Shown here: positions 34,390-42,285 of the stretch, piece after piece | Numbering within the stretch: the first letter of the stretch is position 1 | Layout of the letters: each line of letters begins with the position of its first letter | DNA from: Lysobacterales bacterium | Lineage (GTDB): Bacteria > Pseudomonadota > Gammaproteobacteria > Xanthomonadales > Rhodanobacteraceae | Length of the DNA stretch: 64,000 bases | NCBI GenBank assembly: GCA_016707485.1 | Contig: JADJHN010000002.1 | Coordinates: 620,001-684,000, forward strand | Reading direction: 5' to 3' | Position numbers and translations under genes: made by a program | Notes under the pieces: generated by a model | Databases searched by the model: none | Told to the model about the DNA's origin: nothing | The model's input: only the letters and a program-made list of their open reading frames with translations

Positions 34390-34550
34390 GCCAGGAAATC
34401 CTGCTTGTCTCAGCGGTACCCGGGATATCAATGACGCGCGTCAACTGCCTCAGGGTGTCAATCTCGCGGATCTGGTAGTGGGTTGCCCCGCTGCCAGCGC
34501 CCCAGGTCAGCGGCACACTGCGCGGGTTACGCGCACAAGTGCTGGATGCG
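34390..34550 (-). pseudogene. Possible remnant of a fibronectin-III-like domain
   Basis: Read on the minus strand, the stretch gives VPLTWGAGSGATHYQIREID, which resembles the W-x-x-x-x-G-A-x-x-Y-x-(I/V) B-C strand pattern of Fn3 domains in secreted proteins. There is no start, no upstream reading context and the frame soon closes. If real, it is a broken piece of a larger secreted protein. This is a low-confidence reading. Confidence 0.25.
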
Positions 34551-34811
34551 GTCGTGCTGATGAAGGCCGGGCGGCCGGGACCGGTTGCTGCGCTGCATCA
34601 CATGCTGGGCGCAGCCAGGCAGGAAAAGGCGGGGCAACCGTGGCATGGGAAACCTCCTGATCCTGATCGAAGGTCTCGAACAGCAAGGCTATTCCTCAAC
34701 GGCATAAAATCATGATTCTGACCTATTGTTCCATTGTTCACTCGGGCATAGAATTAATGCCTCTGCCGCATTGGTCCGAGGCCTTTTGAGGCTTTTCGCC
34801 ACTTCTGATCC

Positions 34812-34967
34812 ATGAGAGAATTCCATCAATGGATGAGGGACGACGCGGATGACGTTGAATTGGCTCCGATCTCTGCCCTGAATTCAGTATTGAATGCATG
34901 TGTATGCCGAGAGGATCGGATTCGGATTAGCGAAGTTTGTCCGATTGAAGATCACCGGTTGCTATGA
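34812..34967 (+). CDS. Short ORF, possible gene fragment
   Basis: This is a 51-residue frame beginning MREFHQWMRDDADDVELAP with three Cys in the second half (NACVCRED, SEVCPIED). There is no convincing ribosome site. Composition is more protein-like than chance in this lower-GC stretch, but I recognise no family. It could be the start of a decayed gene. Confidence 0.2.
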   Translation: MREFHQWMRDDADDVELAPISALNSVLNACVCREDRIRISEVCPIEDHRLL

Positions 34968-35035
34968 CCACCACCGATGCCCCACGGCCAAGTGGCGACA
35001 GATAAAGCTATTTCATAGCTATCTTGGGAGAACTA

Positions 35036-37183
35036 ATGAACGGAACGATCAAATCAAGTTTGTTGAGCGCGTCCTTGCTCACTTTCGTGGCTGGGATGCA
35101 GTCCGCATCAGCTGAGGTGCTCCCGACTTTCGTCGAGATCGGACATTCGGTTGAGTTCATTGATTCTGTAGCCGCCAGCCGGTTTGCCAAGATCGACCTC
35201 GATGGTGATGGTCTGCAGGATCTGGTTTTCGTCGGCACATCCGGGAGCCCGATATTGTTCGCAGTGGGCAAGCGCGCCGATGGAAGCCTCGGCTTCAAGA
35301 TGGCCAAGGCTATTGTGGACGATGGGGCCATGGCGCGTGTTTTGGCGTGGAGGTCAGCGGGTATCAACCACATACTCACGATTTCAGCCAATGGCAAGGT
35401 ACGTGACTACAGCGGTTGGCCTCTCGTCGAGCAACGCAGCTTCTCCGTTGCGACGCAAGTCTTAACTGCGGTGGTCGGTGACCTCGACAACGACGACAAC
35501 GACGATTTGTTGGTTGCTGACAATGAGTTTCTGTACGCCTACTCCCTCTTAAATGGCTTTCCTAAATGGAACTATTTGATTTCTGGTATTCGTGACCTTG
35601 CTGTTGCGCAGCTCGATGCCGATCCCGCATTAGAGATCATTGTCGGGGGTCCGTTGCCGGGAATCGTTCTCGACGGTGCAACTCGTGCAATTGATTGGCA
35701 GTATATCGATGGATTTGGCACGCAGTTGGCGACGGGTTCGTTGTTGATGGATGGAGGCATACAGTGGGTCGGCGCGGGAGGCTGGAGACCATTCACTGTG
35801 TTCCGCGCATCGCCGTGGTCACCGTTGTGGACTGGACCTGGGCATGAAACTGGTGCAATCGCCACGGCAAACTTGGACAACAATGGTCTCGATGTCGTCC
35901 TGCAAGGTGACGCACAGTGGGGTCAAGTGCATATCCTCGATTCAAATACCCATCAGCAGCGATTCCAAATTCCGAATGATGGCTTTGGAGTCAACGCCGT
36001 CGCGGGTGTGGATTTTGATGGGGATGGCAAGGACGAAATCGCGTTCGCGGGCTACATCGCATATCAAGGCGATCCGCTTCTGACGGTCGCCAGCGGCCAG
36101 AGCGGATTGGTATCTTGGCAGTTCTTTCCGATCAACGGCCCTTTTTTAGCAACGGCCTTGGGTGATGTAGACGGTGATGGCCGCATGGAACTTGTTGCAG
36201 CAACAAGTGGCGGGCCATTTTCGAACGGAACCATTGCGATATTTGACGCCGAATCTGGCAGCCAAGAGTGGCGCTCGCCGTTGGATCTCAACAACTCTGA
36301 CGATCCGTTCCATATCGCCGTGACTAAAATTGAGCTTGTTCCGCATGTCGGAAATCCAGGTATGGACATCGTGTTCGCAGGTCGCGCCGGCTACGATGAC
36401 GGAAGAATCACCGTGATGGATGGGGTAACGCATACGGCCCGACTGCAGATCGGACATTTTGATTCCGGGCCAATGCGATCCCGCGTTTTGAAGGATCTGG
36501 CTCTTGTCGATTTCGACAACGACGGCGTCCTTGACTATGTTGCGGCAACTGAGACGCGATACACGGCGGCGACTGGCGTTCTGCTTCAGGTGTTCTCCGG
36601 CACTACCGGCGAAACGTTATGGACGTCGGTTCCAATGGGTAACGGGCCCGTGACAATGAATGGTGTTCTGGTTGCAGATGGGCTGAACGGGTCGGGGAGC
36701 AAGCAATTGATCGCCGTGCTATCGGGCAGTCTCCGCTCCTACGATAGTTCGACCGGGCTACTCCTATGGACTATTGCCGCAGCTAACGATGGCGCGACCC
36801 TCGTCACGAGTGGCGAGAATGGTGCAGAAATCGGTGTGTTTCTGAATTCCGGAGCAGTGACTTTCTACAGCTTGTCCACGCAGGCCTATATCAGAAGCTA
36901 TTCGCTTCCGGGGCCATTGCGTGCCGTTTACGCCCTGGGCGGGGATCTGCATACCCTGGTCGCCGCGAGCGCAGATGTCTTGTCCCTCTTCGACGGCGAG
37001 AGCGGAAGTATCCTTGCTGCCACAGGCTATGTTGGCCAGTTTCCGGAAATTGGCAGTCGAATTTCGGCTGCCAGGAGCGCGGGAACCTCTTGGACGATTG
37101 CGAGCGGAACAGAAGCGGCCTTGTACCGCTTTCGCTTGCACCTCGATGACGTCATCTTCGCCAATTCTTTCGAGACTCCATAA
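35036..37183 (+). CDS. Secreted FG-GAP/VCBS repeat protein with IFAxxFE tail
   Basis: This 715-residue exported protein has a Sec signal peptide (about residues 1-26, ending SASA-EV). At least five Ca-binding DxDxDGxxD-type repeats recur through the chain (IDLDGDGLQDLVF, GDLDNDDNDDLLV, VDFDGDGKDEIAF, GDVDGDGRMELVA, VDFDNDGVLDYVA). These are FG-GAP/VCBS beta-propeller blades, usually used for extracellular binding. It ends DDVIFANSFETP, a tail shared with the heparinase-like protein at 46197. ATG 35036 follows GGGAG by about 7 bases. GC and codon choice (many A/T third positions) differ from the neighbours, suggesting transfer. The function is unknown. Confidence 0.85.
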   Translation: MNGTIKSSLLSASLLTFVAGMQSASAEVLPTFVEIGHSVEFIDSVAASRFAKIDLDGDGLQDLVFVGTSGSPILFAVGKRADGSLGFKMAKAIVDDGAMARVLAWRSAGINHILTISANGKVRDYSGWPLVEQRSFSVATQVLTAVVGDLDNDDNDDLLVADNEFLYAYSLLNGFPKWNYLISGIRDLAVAQLDADPALEIIVGGPLPGIVLDGATRAIDWQYIDGFGTQLATGSLLMDGGIQWVGAGGWRPFTVFRASPWSPLWTGPGHETGAIATANLDNNGLDVVLQGDAQWGQVHILDSNTHQQRFQIPNDGFGVNAVAGVDFDGDGKDEIAFAGYIAYQGDPLLTVASGQSGLVSWQFFPINGPFLATALGDVDGDGRMELVAATSGGPFSNGTIAIFDAESGSQEWRSPLDLNNSDDPFHIAVTKIELVPHVGNPGMDIVFAGRAGYDDGRITVMDGVTHTARLQIGHFDSGPMRSRVLKDLALVDFDNDGVLDYVAATETRYTAATGVLLQVFSGTTGETLWTSVPMGNGPVTMNGVLVADGLNGSGSKQLIAVLSGSLRSYDSSTGLLLWTIAAANDGATLVTSGENGAEIGVFLNSGAVTFYSLSTQAYIRSYSLPGPLRAVYALGGDLHTLVAASADVLSLFDGESGSILAATGYVGQFPEIGSRISAARSAGTSWTIASGTEAALYRFRLHLDDVIFANSFETP

Positions 37184-37329
37184 TGGCTGTAATCCAGTGG
37201 CTTCGGCATGTTGCGGACCACCGACAACGCTGGATGACCAGGCATTCGTCTATTGAAATCGCGCGTCTGGCTTTTGAAAGAGTGGCAGGGGCTCCGGCCA
37301 AAGAACGCGTGCGGGTTATGGAAAATTGA
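37183..37329 (+). CDS. Small ORF overlapping the FG-GAP stop
   Basis: This is a 48-residue basic ORF (MAVIQWLRHVADHRQRWMTR...) whose ATG shares a base with the TAA stop of the FG-GAP gene (TAATG), a layout that favours translational coupling. I know no homologue. It could be chance, because it ends in a region of no other coding sign. Confidence 0.28.
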   Translation: MAVIQWLRHVADHRQRWMTRHSSIEIARLAFERVAGAPAKERVRVMEN

Positions 37330-37404
37330 GGATCGCAGCGAGATCATGGTGGCTTGAATCCGCCTCCTGTCGCCGATGCGGCTCACCGACGAGCAAATAG
37401 ATCT

Positions 37405-37425
37405 GAAGCAACCACCAGTTGCTTC
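37405..37425. terminator. Hairpin between convergent genes
   Basis: An 8-bp perfect stem (GAAGCAAC / GTTGCTTC) has a 5-base loop (CACCA). It lies between the plus-strand FG-GAP unit and the minus-strand rhomboid stop at 37473. It has no long T-tract. The 37184-37472 gap otherwise holds only the small coupled ORF. Confidence 0.45.
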
Positions 37426-37472
37426 CGTGCTGTGTCCGCCGCTACCGAAGCGGGATTGGTGGAACTTGCAAC

Positions 37473-38156
37473 TCAGCGTCGCGCGCGTCGGGCGACGCCG
37501 GGGCGCCAGAGCAGGGCGAGGACAATGCCGAGCAGGAAGCCGGAGACATGCGTCCACCAGGCGACCGCGCCGAACGCCGGGCCGACATAAGTGAACAGGA
37601 TCTGCAGCACGGCCCAGAAGCCGATCAGCAGCGAGGCGGGCACGCGCACGAATTCGAGAAAGAAACCGAGCGGCAATACCAGGCCCAGATCAGCCCGGGG
37701 ATACAGCACCAGATAGGCGCCGACCACGCTGGACACCGCACCACTGGAGCCGATGATCGGCGAATTGGTCGCCGCCAGGGTCCACGCCCCGGCCAGATTG
37801 GCCAGCGCACCGGCGAGAATGAAAAGGACAAAGAAACGACCGGCACCGAGCGCGCGCTCGGTGGGTACACCGAAGATGATCAGGAACAGCAGGTTGGTGG
37901 TGAGGTGGATCCAGTCGGCATGAATGAACAAGGCGGTGACGAGGCGGGCGAAACGCAACTCGGAAAGCTGGGTCTGCCAGGGCACGCTGGCGTCCAGCAG
38001 CGTGGTCGGCACGGTGCCCCATATGCTCAGCAGCCGACCGCGGCCGCTGGCCGGTTCGGCGACGATCCAGAGGAACATGGCCACGCAGGCCGCGACCAGC
38101 AGCAGGGTGGCCCAGGGCGGTTGTCGACGGCGTCGACTCTGCAGTTGAACGAACAC
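37473..38156 (-). CDS. Rhomboid family intramembrane serine protease
   Basis: This is a 227-residue membrane protease with six or seven helices. The catalytic dyad is seen as Ser138 in IGSSGAVSSVVGA (GxSG) and His203 in WWTHVSGFLLG. The helix-2 motif HADWIHLTTNLLFL is also typical. It cleaves transmembrane or tail substrates within the inner membrane. It begins at GTG 38156, 15 bp after the gspB stop, so it is probably cotranscribed with gspA-gspB. It lacks features that would let me call it a rhombosortase with confidence. Confidence 0.88.
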   Translation of the reverse strand: MFVQLQSRRRRQPPWATLLLVAACVAMFLWIVAEPASGRGRLLSIWGTVPTTLLDASVPWQTQLSELRFARLVTALFIHADWIHLTTNLLFLIIFGVPTERALGAGRFFVLFILAGALANLAGAWTLAATNSPIIGSSGAVSSVVGAYLVLYPRADLGLVLPLGFFLEFVRVPASLLIGFWAVLQILFTYVGPAFGAVAWWTHVSGFLLGIVLALLWRPGVARRARR

Positions 38157-38171
38157 CGCCGCGGTCTGCGC

Positions 38172-38990
38172 TCAGCGTCCGCCGCGCGGATACAGGAAGC
38201 GCGCACCCTCGTATTCCAGGACAACCCCGTCGCTGCGGATCTCGATCAGCTTGAGGCCCTCGAACTCGTCGCCTTCGGCGCGGCGCTCGCCATTGATGAT
38301 GACGAAACGCTGGTCGGGTTGGGTGGCAAAGACGTGCATGCTGAGCTTGAGCTCGGGCAGGCTGCGGCGGGTCGCCAGCGGCAGCTCCCACATCAGCTTG
38401 AGATTTGATTCCGCGGCGGCGGCGGGCGCAGCTGCTGCGCCCGCGGTGGCGGCTGCCGGCGCAGCTCCTGCCGGGGCCTTCACGCTGGCTGCCTTTTCCC
38501 TGCCGGCGGGCACCGACTTCGCGGCCTCGCCCATGGCCGCGGCAATGGCTGCCGTGTCCGTTGCGGAAACCGGCGCGGATTCCTTGATCGTGGCCGCCAC
38601 CCCGGCTTGCGGATTGGCGGCAACGAGTTCGCCGCTGCTCAGCTTTTCACGCTGGCTGGCTTGGGCATCAGTGGCCAAGGCCGGCGCCCTGGCTGTCTTC
38701 CGTTCCGCGGCGGGCGCGGGCTTCACGCTTTCAATGACGGCGGCGGCGGGCGGCGGCGGCTTCGCGGCATCGGTCGGGGCAGTCGCGGCGGCATCCGCGC
38801 CGGCTTGCGGCACGGCGCTTTCACGGCCCATCCACCACAACACGGCGAGGCCGACGGCGATCAGCACGATGAGCGCGGGCAGCAGGCTGCGACGACGACG
38901 CACGGCCATCACCGGCGAACCAAGTGAAGGCGATTCGCCGAGGCGACGCTGGCGTTCGGATTTTTTCAGGGCTTCGAGGATCAAGGACAT
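38172..38990 (-). CDS. gspB: General secretion pathway protein B (GspB/ExeB type)
   Basis: This 272-residue protein has the conserved start MSLILEALKKSERQRR, one membrane helix (about 37-54), a long Ala/Pro-rich periplasmic linker (about 60-190) and a C-terminal T2SSB domain (ELKLSMHVFATQPDQRFVIINGER...EGDEFEGLKLIEI, read in parts). With GspA it helps assemble the type II secretin through peptidoglycan in Aeromonas and Vibrio. It lies downstream of gspA, 170 bp away; that gap shows nothing that I can name. Core T2SS genes are not in the window. Confidence 0.9.
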   Translation of the reverse strand: MSLILEALKKSERQRRLGESPSLGSPVMAVRRRRSLLPALIVLIAVGLAVLWWMGRESAVPQAGADAAATAPTDAAKPPPPAAAVIESVKPAPAAERKTARAPALATDAQASQREKLSSGELVAANPQAGVAATIKESAPVSATDTAAIAAAMGEAAKSVPAGREKAASVKAPAGAAPAAATAGAAAAPAAAAESNLKLMWELPLATRRSLPELKLSMHVFATQPDQRFVIINGERRAEGDEFEGLKLIEIRSDGVVLEYEGARFLYPRGGR

Positions 38991-39160
38991 GATGACTGGC
39001 CCGGCTTATGCGGAAACACGCGCGATGTTCGCGCAGGGCATGCGATGCACGGCGCGTTGCGCGATAAAGCGCCGTGCCGATATGGGCAGCGCGCACGCGC
39101 AATGCGCTGTGGATGCAACGGACAAGCGGGGGCGAACAAGATTCATGGAGAGTCCGGCAG

Positions 39161-40759
39161 TCATTCGATGTTGCGGGTAAGGTGCGGGCCTGTTTCTTCC
39201 AGCGCGGACAGCGCAAACAGGGTTTCCGGGCCGATGATGCCATCGGCCTGGATGCCATAGGCGAGTTGCAGCTTGCGCACGCGCTCCTCGAGCTCGGCAT
39301 CGAAATAGGCAGGGCCGGCTTCGGCATTGGCGCCGCCATCGAGGCGGCTCAGGTTTTGTTTGGCCCAGGCCACGCCGGCACCGGCATCGCCCTTGCGCAA
39401 CGGCCCGCTGATCGCGGCGGGAACGCGCCAGATGGCGATGAAATCCCCGGCCCAGTAGCGGCTCAGTGCCGCGCGCGGCAATTTTATCGCCTCGCCGCCG
39501 AGATCGACATGCACCTCTTGCTTGCCGGCACCTTGCAACAAGACGTGCATGGGATTTTCCGCCGTGCCAAAGACGAGAATCAGCGGGCGATCGAAGCGCA
39601 AAACCTGTTCCAGCGTGGCCCGTCCTCGCAGGCAGAAGATGCCCGGAGCCACCAACGCCTGGCAGCGCGTCGCCGCACGCACCGACACCTCGGCCGAGCC
39701 GATCTGCCAGCGCGACAGCAATTGCGTTAGGGTCGACAATTCGGTTTCCGGCGGTGCGGCCAGGCGCGCTTCGAGGCGATCGATGCCGGCATCCGTTGGC
39801 GCGCTCGGCGCGGCCGTGCTGGGCGTGGCCACGTCCGCCACGGCCGGTTCGGGCGGTGCCGGGCGCAGCACGAAATAGCTCGCCACCAGCAAAATGACGG
39901 CTGCCAGCACCCAGCGCGCGTAACGGCGCACCCAGTAGCGGGCATGGCCGGGCAGGGCCTCATCGGCGGAGCGATCAACCAGGCGTTCGCCAATCGATTG
40001 CTGCTCGCGCGCATAGCCAGCCATCAGGGCGCGGTCGGCGATGACGTTGATCAGCCGTGGAATGCCACCGGAACGCTGGAACAATGCGCGCATGCCGAGC
40101 CGTGAAAACGGCACATGCTGGCAACCGGCGACGGCCATGCGGTGCTTGACGTAGGCCTCGGCCTCGGCGGCATCGAGCGGGGTCAGGTGATAACGCGCGG
40201 TGATGCGCTGGGCAAGCTGGCGCAGTTCCGGGCGATTGAGCATGTCGCGCAGCTCGGGCTGGCCGAGCAGGATGATCTGCAGCAGCTTCTGCGTCGGCGT
40301 TTCCAGATTGGTCAGCAGGCGGATCTGCTCCAGCGCATCCAGGGACAGGTTCTGCGCCTCGTCGACGATCAACACCACGCGCAGGCCTTGCGCGTAGGCA
40401 TCCAGCAGATAGGAGTTGAGCGCGTCGGTCAGCCCCTTGAGGCTGCCGTGCTTGCCGGCGATGTCGAGCTTGAGCTCCTCGCAGACGGTCTCGATCATCT
40501 CCACCGGCGACAGCCTGGGGTTGAGCAACAGGGCCACCTGGGTGTCTTCCGGCAACTGCTCCAGCAACAGACGGCTCAGCGTGGTCTTGCCGGTACCGAC
40601 CTCTCCGGTGAGCTGGACGAAACCACCGCTGCCGCCCTTGCCGACGCCATACAACAGGTGCGCGAGCGCATCCCGGTGGCGCTCGGACAGGAATACATAG
40701 CGCGGGTCCGGCGTTATTGAAAACGGGGCCTCGCGCAGGCCGTAATACTCGAGATACAT
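39161..40759 (-). CDS. gspA: General secretion pathway ATPase GspA (ExeA)
   Basis: This 532-residue inner-membrane ATPase has start MYLEYYGLREAPFSITPDPRY, typical of ExeA-like proteins. Walker A is GEVGTGKTT (52-60), Walker B VVLIVDEAQNL (128-138), a membrane helix lies at about 282-298, and a C-terminal peptidoglycan-binding domain ends ...KLQLAYGIQADGIIGPETL. It works with GspB to place the secretin in the cell wall. It is the first gene of gspA-gspB-rhomboid. Similar ATPases occur in polysaccharide export clusters, but the GspB neighbour supports the secretion call. Confidence 0.92.
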   Translation of the reverse strand: MYLEYYGLREAPFSITPDPRYVFLSERHRDALAHLLYGVGKGGSGGFVQLTGEVGTGKTTLSRLLLEQLPEDTQVALLLNPRLSPVEMIETVCEELKLDIAGKHGSLKGLTDALNSYLLDAYAQGLRVVLIVDEAQNLSLDALEQIRLLTNLETPTQKLLQIILLGQPELRDMLNRPELRQLAQRITARYHLTPLDAAEAEAYVKHRMAVAGCQHVPFSRLGMRALFQRSGGIPRLINVIADRALMAGYAREQQSIGERLVDRSADEALPGHARYWVRRYARWVLAAVILLVASYFVLRPAPPEPAVADVATPSTAAPSAPTDAGIDRLEARLAAPPETELSTLTQLLSRWQIGSAEVSVRAATRCQALVAPGIFCLRGRATLEQVLRFDRPLILVFGTAENPMHVLLQGAGKQEVHVDLGGEAIKLPRAALSRYWAGDFIAIWRVPAAISGPLRKGDAGAGVAWAKQNLSRLDGGANAEAGPAYFDAELEERVRKLQLAYGIQADGIIGPETLFALSALEETGPHLTRNIE

Positions 40760-40884
40760 GTGCCTACTCTACCCGACCGCATGCGGCCGACGGGGTTCTT
40801 GTTGCCGGACAAGGGAACCCGCGCGCCAGGCCACGCCGCGCAGCCTGGATCCGGCCGCAGCGGAACGGTTCGGCAACGGGCGGG

Positions 40885-41643
40885 TCAGGCTGGCGTGGCC
40901 AGGCGCGTCGCCGCGTGCTTGAGCTGGCGGATCCATTCATCGTTGAGGCGTCGCGAGCCGGCCGGCATGTGCTTGATGTGGCGCATGGAATCCTCGACCA
41001 GGGCGCGCGCCGCCGGCTGCTCGCCCCAGGATTCAAGGATGCCGACATATCGCACGCGCGCCTCGATGCCGGCGAAATAGCCGACCAGGGCTTCGAACTC
41101 CGCGCGGGCCTTGGCGCGCTCGCCACACGCCGCCAGCGCCCGGGCATGGATGAGATGGCCTGAGGGTGACTTGAAATCCGGTTGTTGCGCGATCAGCGCG
41201 TCCAGCAGTGCGCGTGCCGCCGGCGCGTCGCCGCTGTCGAGCAGGGCACGGGCCAGCTTGACCTGGATGTCCGGATCATCGCGGTGCACGCCCTGCAAGG
41301 CCTCGCGGTAAGCGCCAATTGCCTCGACCTGGCGACCCGCGCCGTGCAAGGCATCCGCGACCCGCACGCGGTTGGCGATGGTCGCCGAATGCTCGAACTC
41401 GGCTTGCGCCTCACGCAGCTCGCGGCCCGGATCCAGCGAATGACGCACGCTGCGCACGACGCGCCGTCCGCCACGCGAGCGCGACATCTCCGGCGCGATC
41501 ACCGCCAGCGCATAAATGATGCTGCCGAACAGCGGAAAGAAAAACAGCACGAACAACCAGCTGCGCTCCTGGCTCGTGCGCCACACATGCACGGCACACA
41601 GGATCGCCACGATGACATGCAGACCCAGACCGAGAATGGGCAC
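40885..41643 (-). CDS. PLDc_N/TPR membrane protein
   Basis: This is a 252-residue protein. The N-terminus has two helices with the PLDc_N pattern (LHVIVAILCAVHVWRTSQER, then WLFVLFFFPLFGSIIYAL), the segment that precedes the catalytic domain in cardiolipin synthases. Here it is followed not by a phospholipase but by four or so TPR-like helices (EAIGAYREALQG, KLARALLDSGD, ARALAACGERAKARAEFEAL). It probably acts as a membrane-anchored scaffold. GTG 41643 is used because GGAG lies about 9 bases upstream. 125 bp separate it from gspA. Confidence 0.75.
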   Translation of the reverse strand: MPILGLGLHVIVAILCAVHVWRTSQERSWLFVLFFFPLFGSIIYALAVIAPEMSRSRGGRRVVRSVRHSLDPGRELREAQAEFEHSATIANRVRVADALHGAGRQVEAIGAYREALQGVHRDDPDIQVKLARALLDSGDAPAARALLDALIAQQPDFKSPSGHLIHARALAACGERAKARAEFEALVGYFAGIEARVRYVGILESWGEQPAARALVEDSMRHIKHMPAGSRRLNDEWIRQLKHAATRLATPA

Positions 41644-41712
41644 TTGCCGCGCTCCATGAAGGCAAGGATGAAGTTTGCGGTGCACCCGGGCGACTGTCCA
41701 GAACGGCCACGC

Positions 41713-42285
41713 TCAAGTGTCGGGCAGCGCATCTCCGGCGTTCCAGGCAAACAGGCGCAGCTCTTCGGCATCCCCGGAAACACGGATCAGGCGCTCGAAA
41801 CGCAGGCCGATCTTTTCCAGCACACGTGCCGACGCCGGATTGTCCAGCGCGGTGATCGCAACCACACGACGCAGGCCGAAGTCTTGCCGGGCCAGCGCCA
41901 TGCAGGCTTGCGCCGCCTCCAGCGCATAGCCCTGGCCGCGCCACGCCGGCAGGAAGGCATAGCCGATATCGACATCCTCCAGCGTGTCGCGACGGATCAG
42001 CCCGCAGATGCCGATGCAGTCCGCTGCCTCGGCAAGGCGCACCGCCCAGAGGCCAAAGCCATGCTGGCGATAACTGGCCATGGCACCCGCGACGATGTAG
42101 GCGCGCGCCTGTTCCAGCGTGTGCACGCCGCGATCGCCGATATGGCGCAGGAAATCCGCATCATTGAGCAGGCTCAGGATGAACGCCGCGTCATCGACAT
42201 CGAGCTCGCGCAGGATCAGGCGCGCGGTGCGCAATGGCAGGCGCGCGCAGGCGGACGGCTCTGGCATCGTCGTGCCGGGATCCAT
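41713..42285 (-). CDS. GNAT acetyltransferase (RimJ/RimL type)
   Basis: This 190-residue acetyltransferase_3-type protein begins its domain with TARLILRELDVDDAAFI. The acetyl-CoA segment is IGYAFLPAWRGQGYALEAAQACM, and NPASARVLEKIGLRFE marks the C-terminal arm. Substrates in this family are often ribosomal protein N-termini or small amines; which applies cannot be said. Its ATG overlaps the prlC stop (TGATG), so it is translated after oligopeptidase A. Confidence 0.88.
   Translation of the reverse strand: MDPGTTMPEPSACARLPLRTARLILRELDVDDAAFILSLLNDADFLRHIGDRGVHTLEQARAYIVAGAMASYRQHGFGLWAVRLAEAADCIGICGLIRRDTLEDVDIGYAFLPAWRGQGYALEAAQACMALARQDFGLRRVVAITALDNPASARVLEKIGLRFERLIRVSGDAEELRLFAWNAGDALPDT

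Larger units (their letters stand above)
34332..35035. other. Lower-GC intergenic region with gene debris
   Basis: These 704 bp have no confident gene. GC falls visibly from about 34690 on. On the minus strand around 34390-34550 there is a fibronectin-III-like fragment, and on the plus strand a 51-codon ORF at 34812. A weak promoter-like pair, TTGTTC (34726-34731) and TAGAAT (34749-34754) with a 17-base spacer, points towards the FG-GAP gene. The region looks like the decayed flank of an acquired segment. Confidence 0.5.

Noticed and set aside
37473..38156. Calling the rhomboid a rhombosortase that processes the IFAxxFE tail
   Set aside because: It has the general rhomboid dyad but no distinguishing rhombosortase traits that I can verify, and the tail is not a GlyGly-CTERM. 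The link is only proximity.
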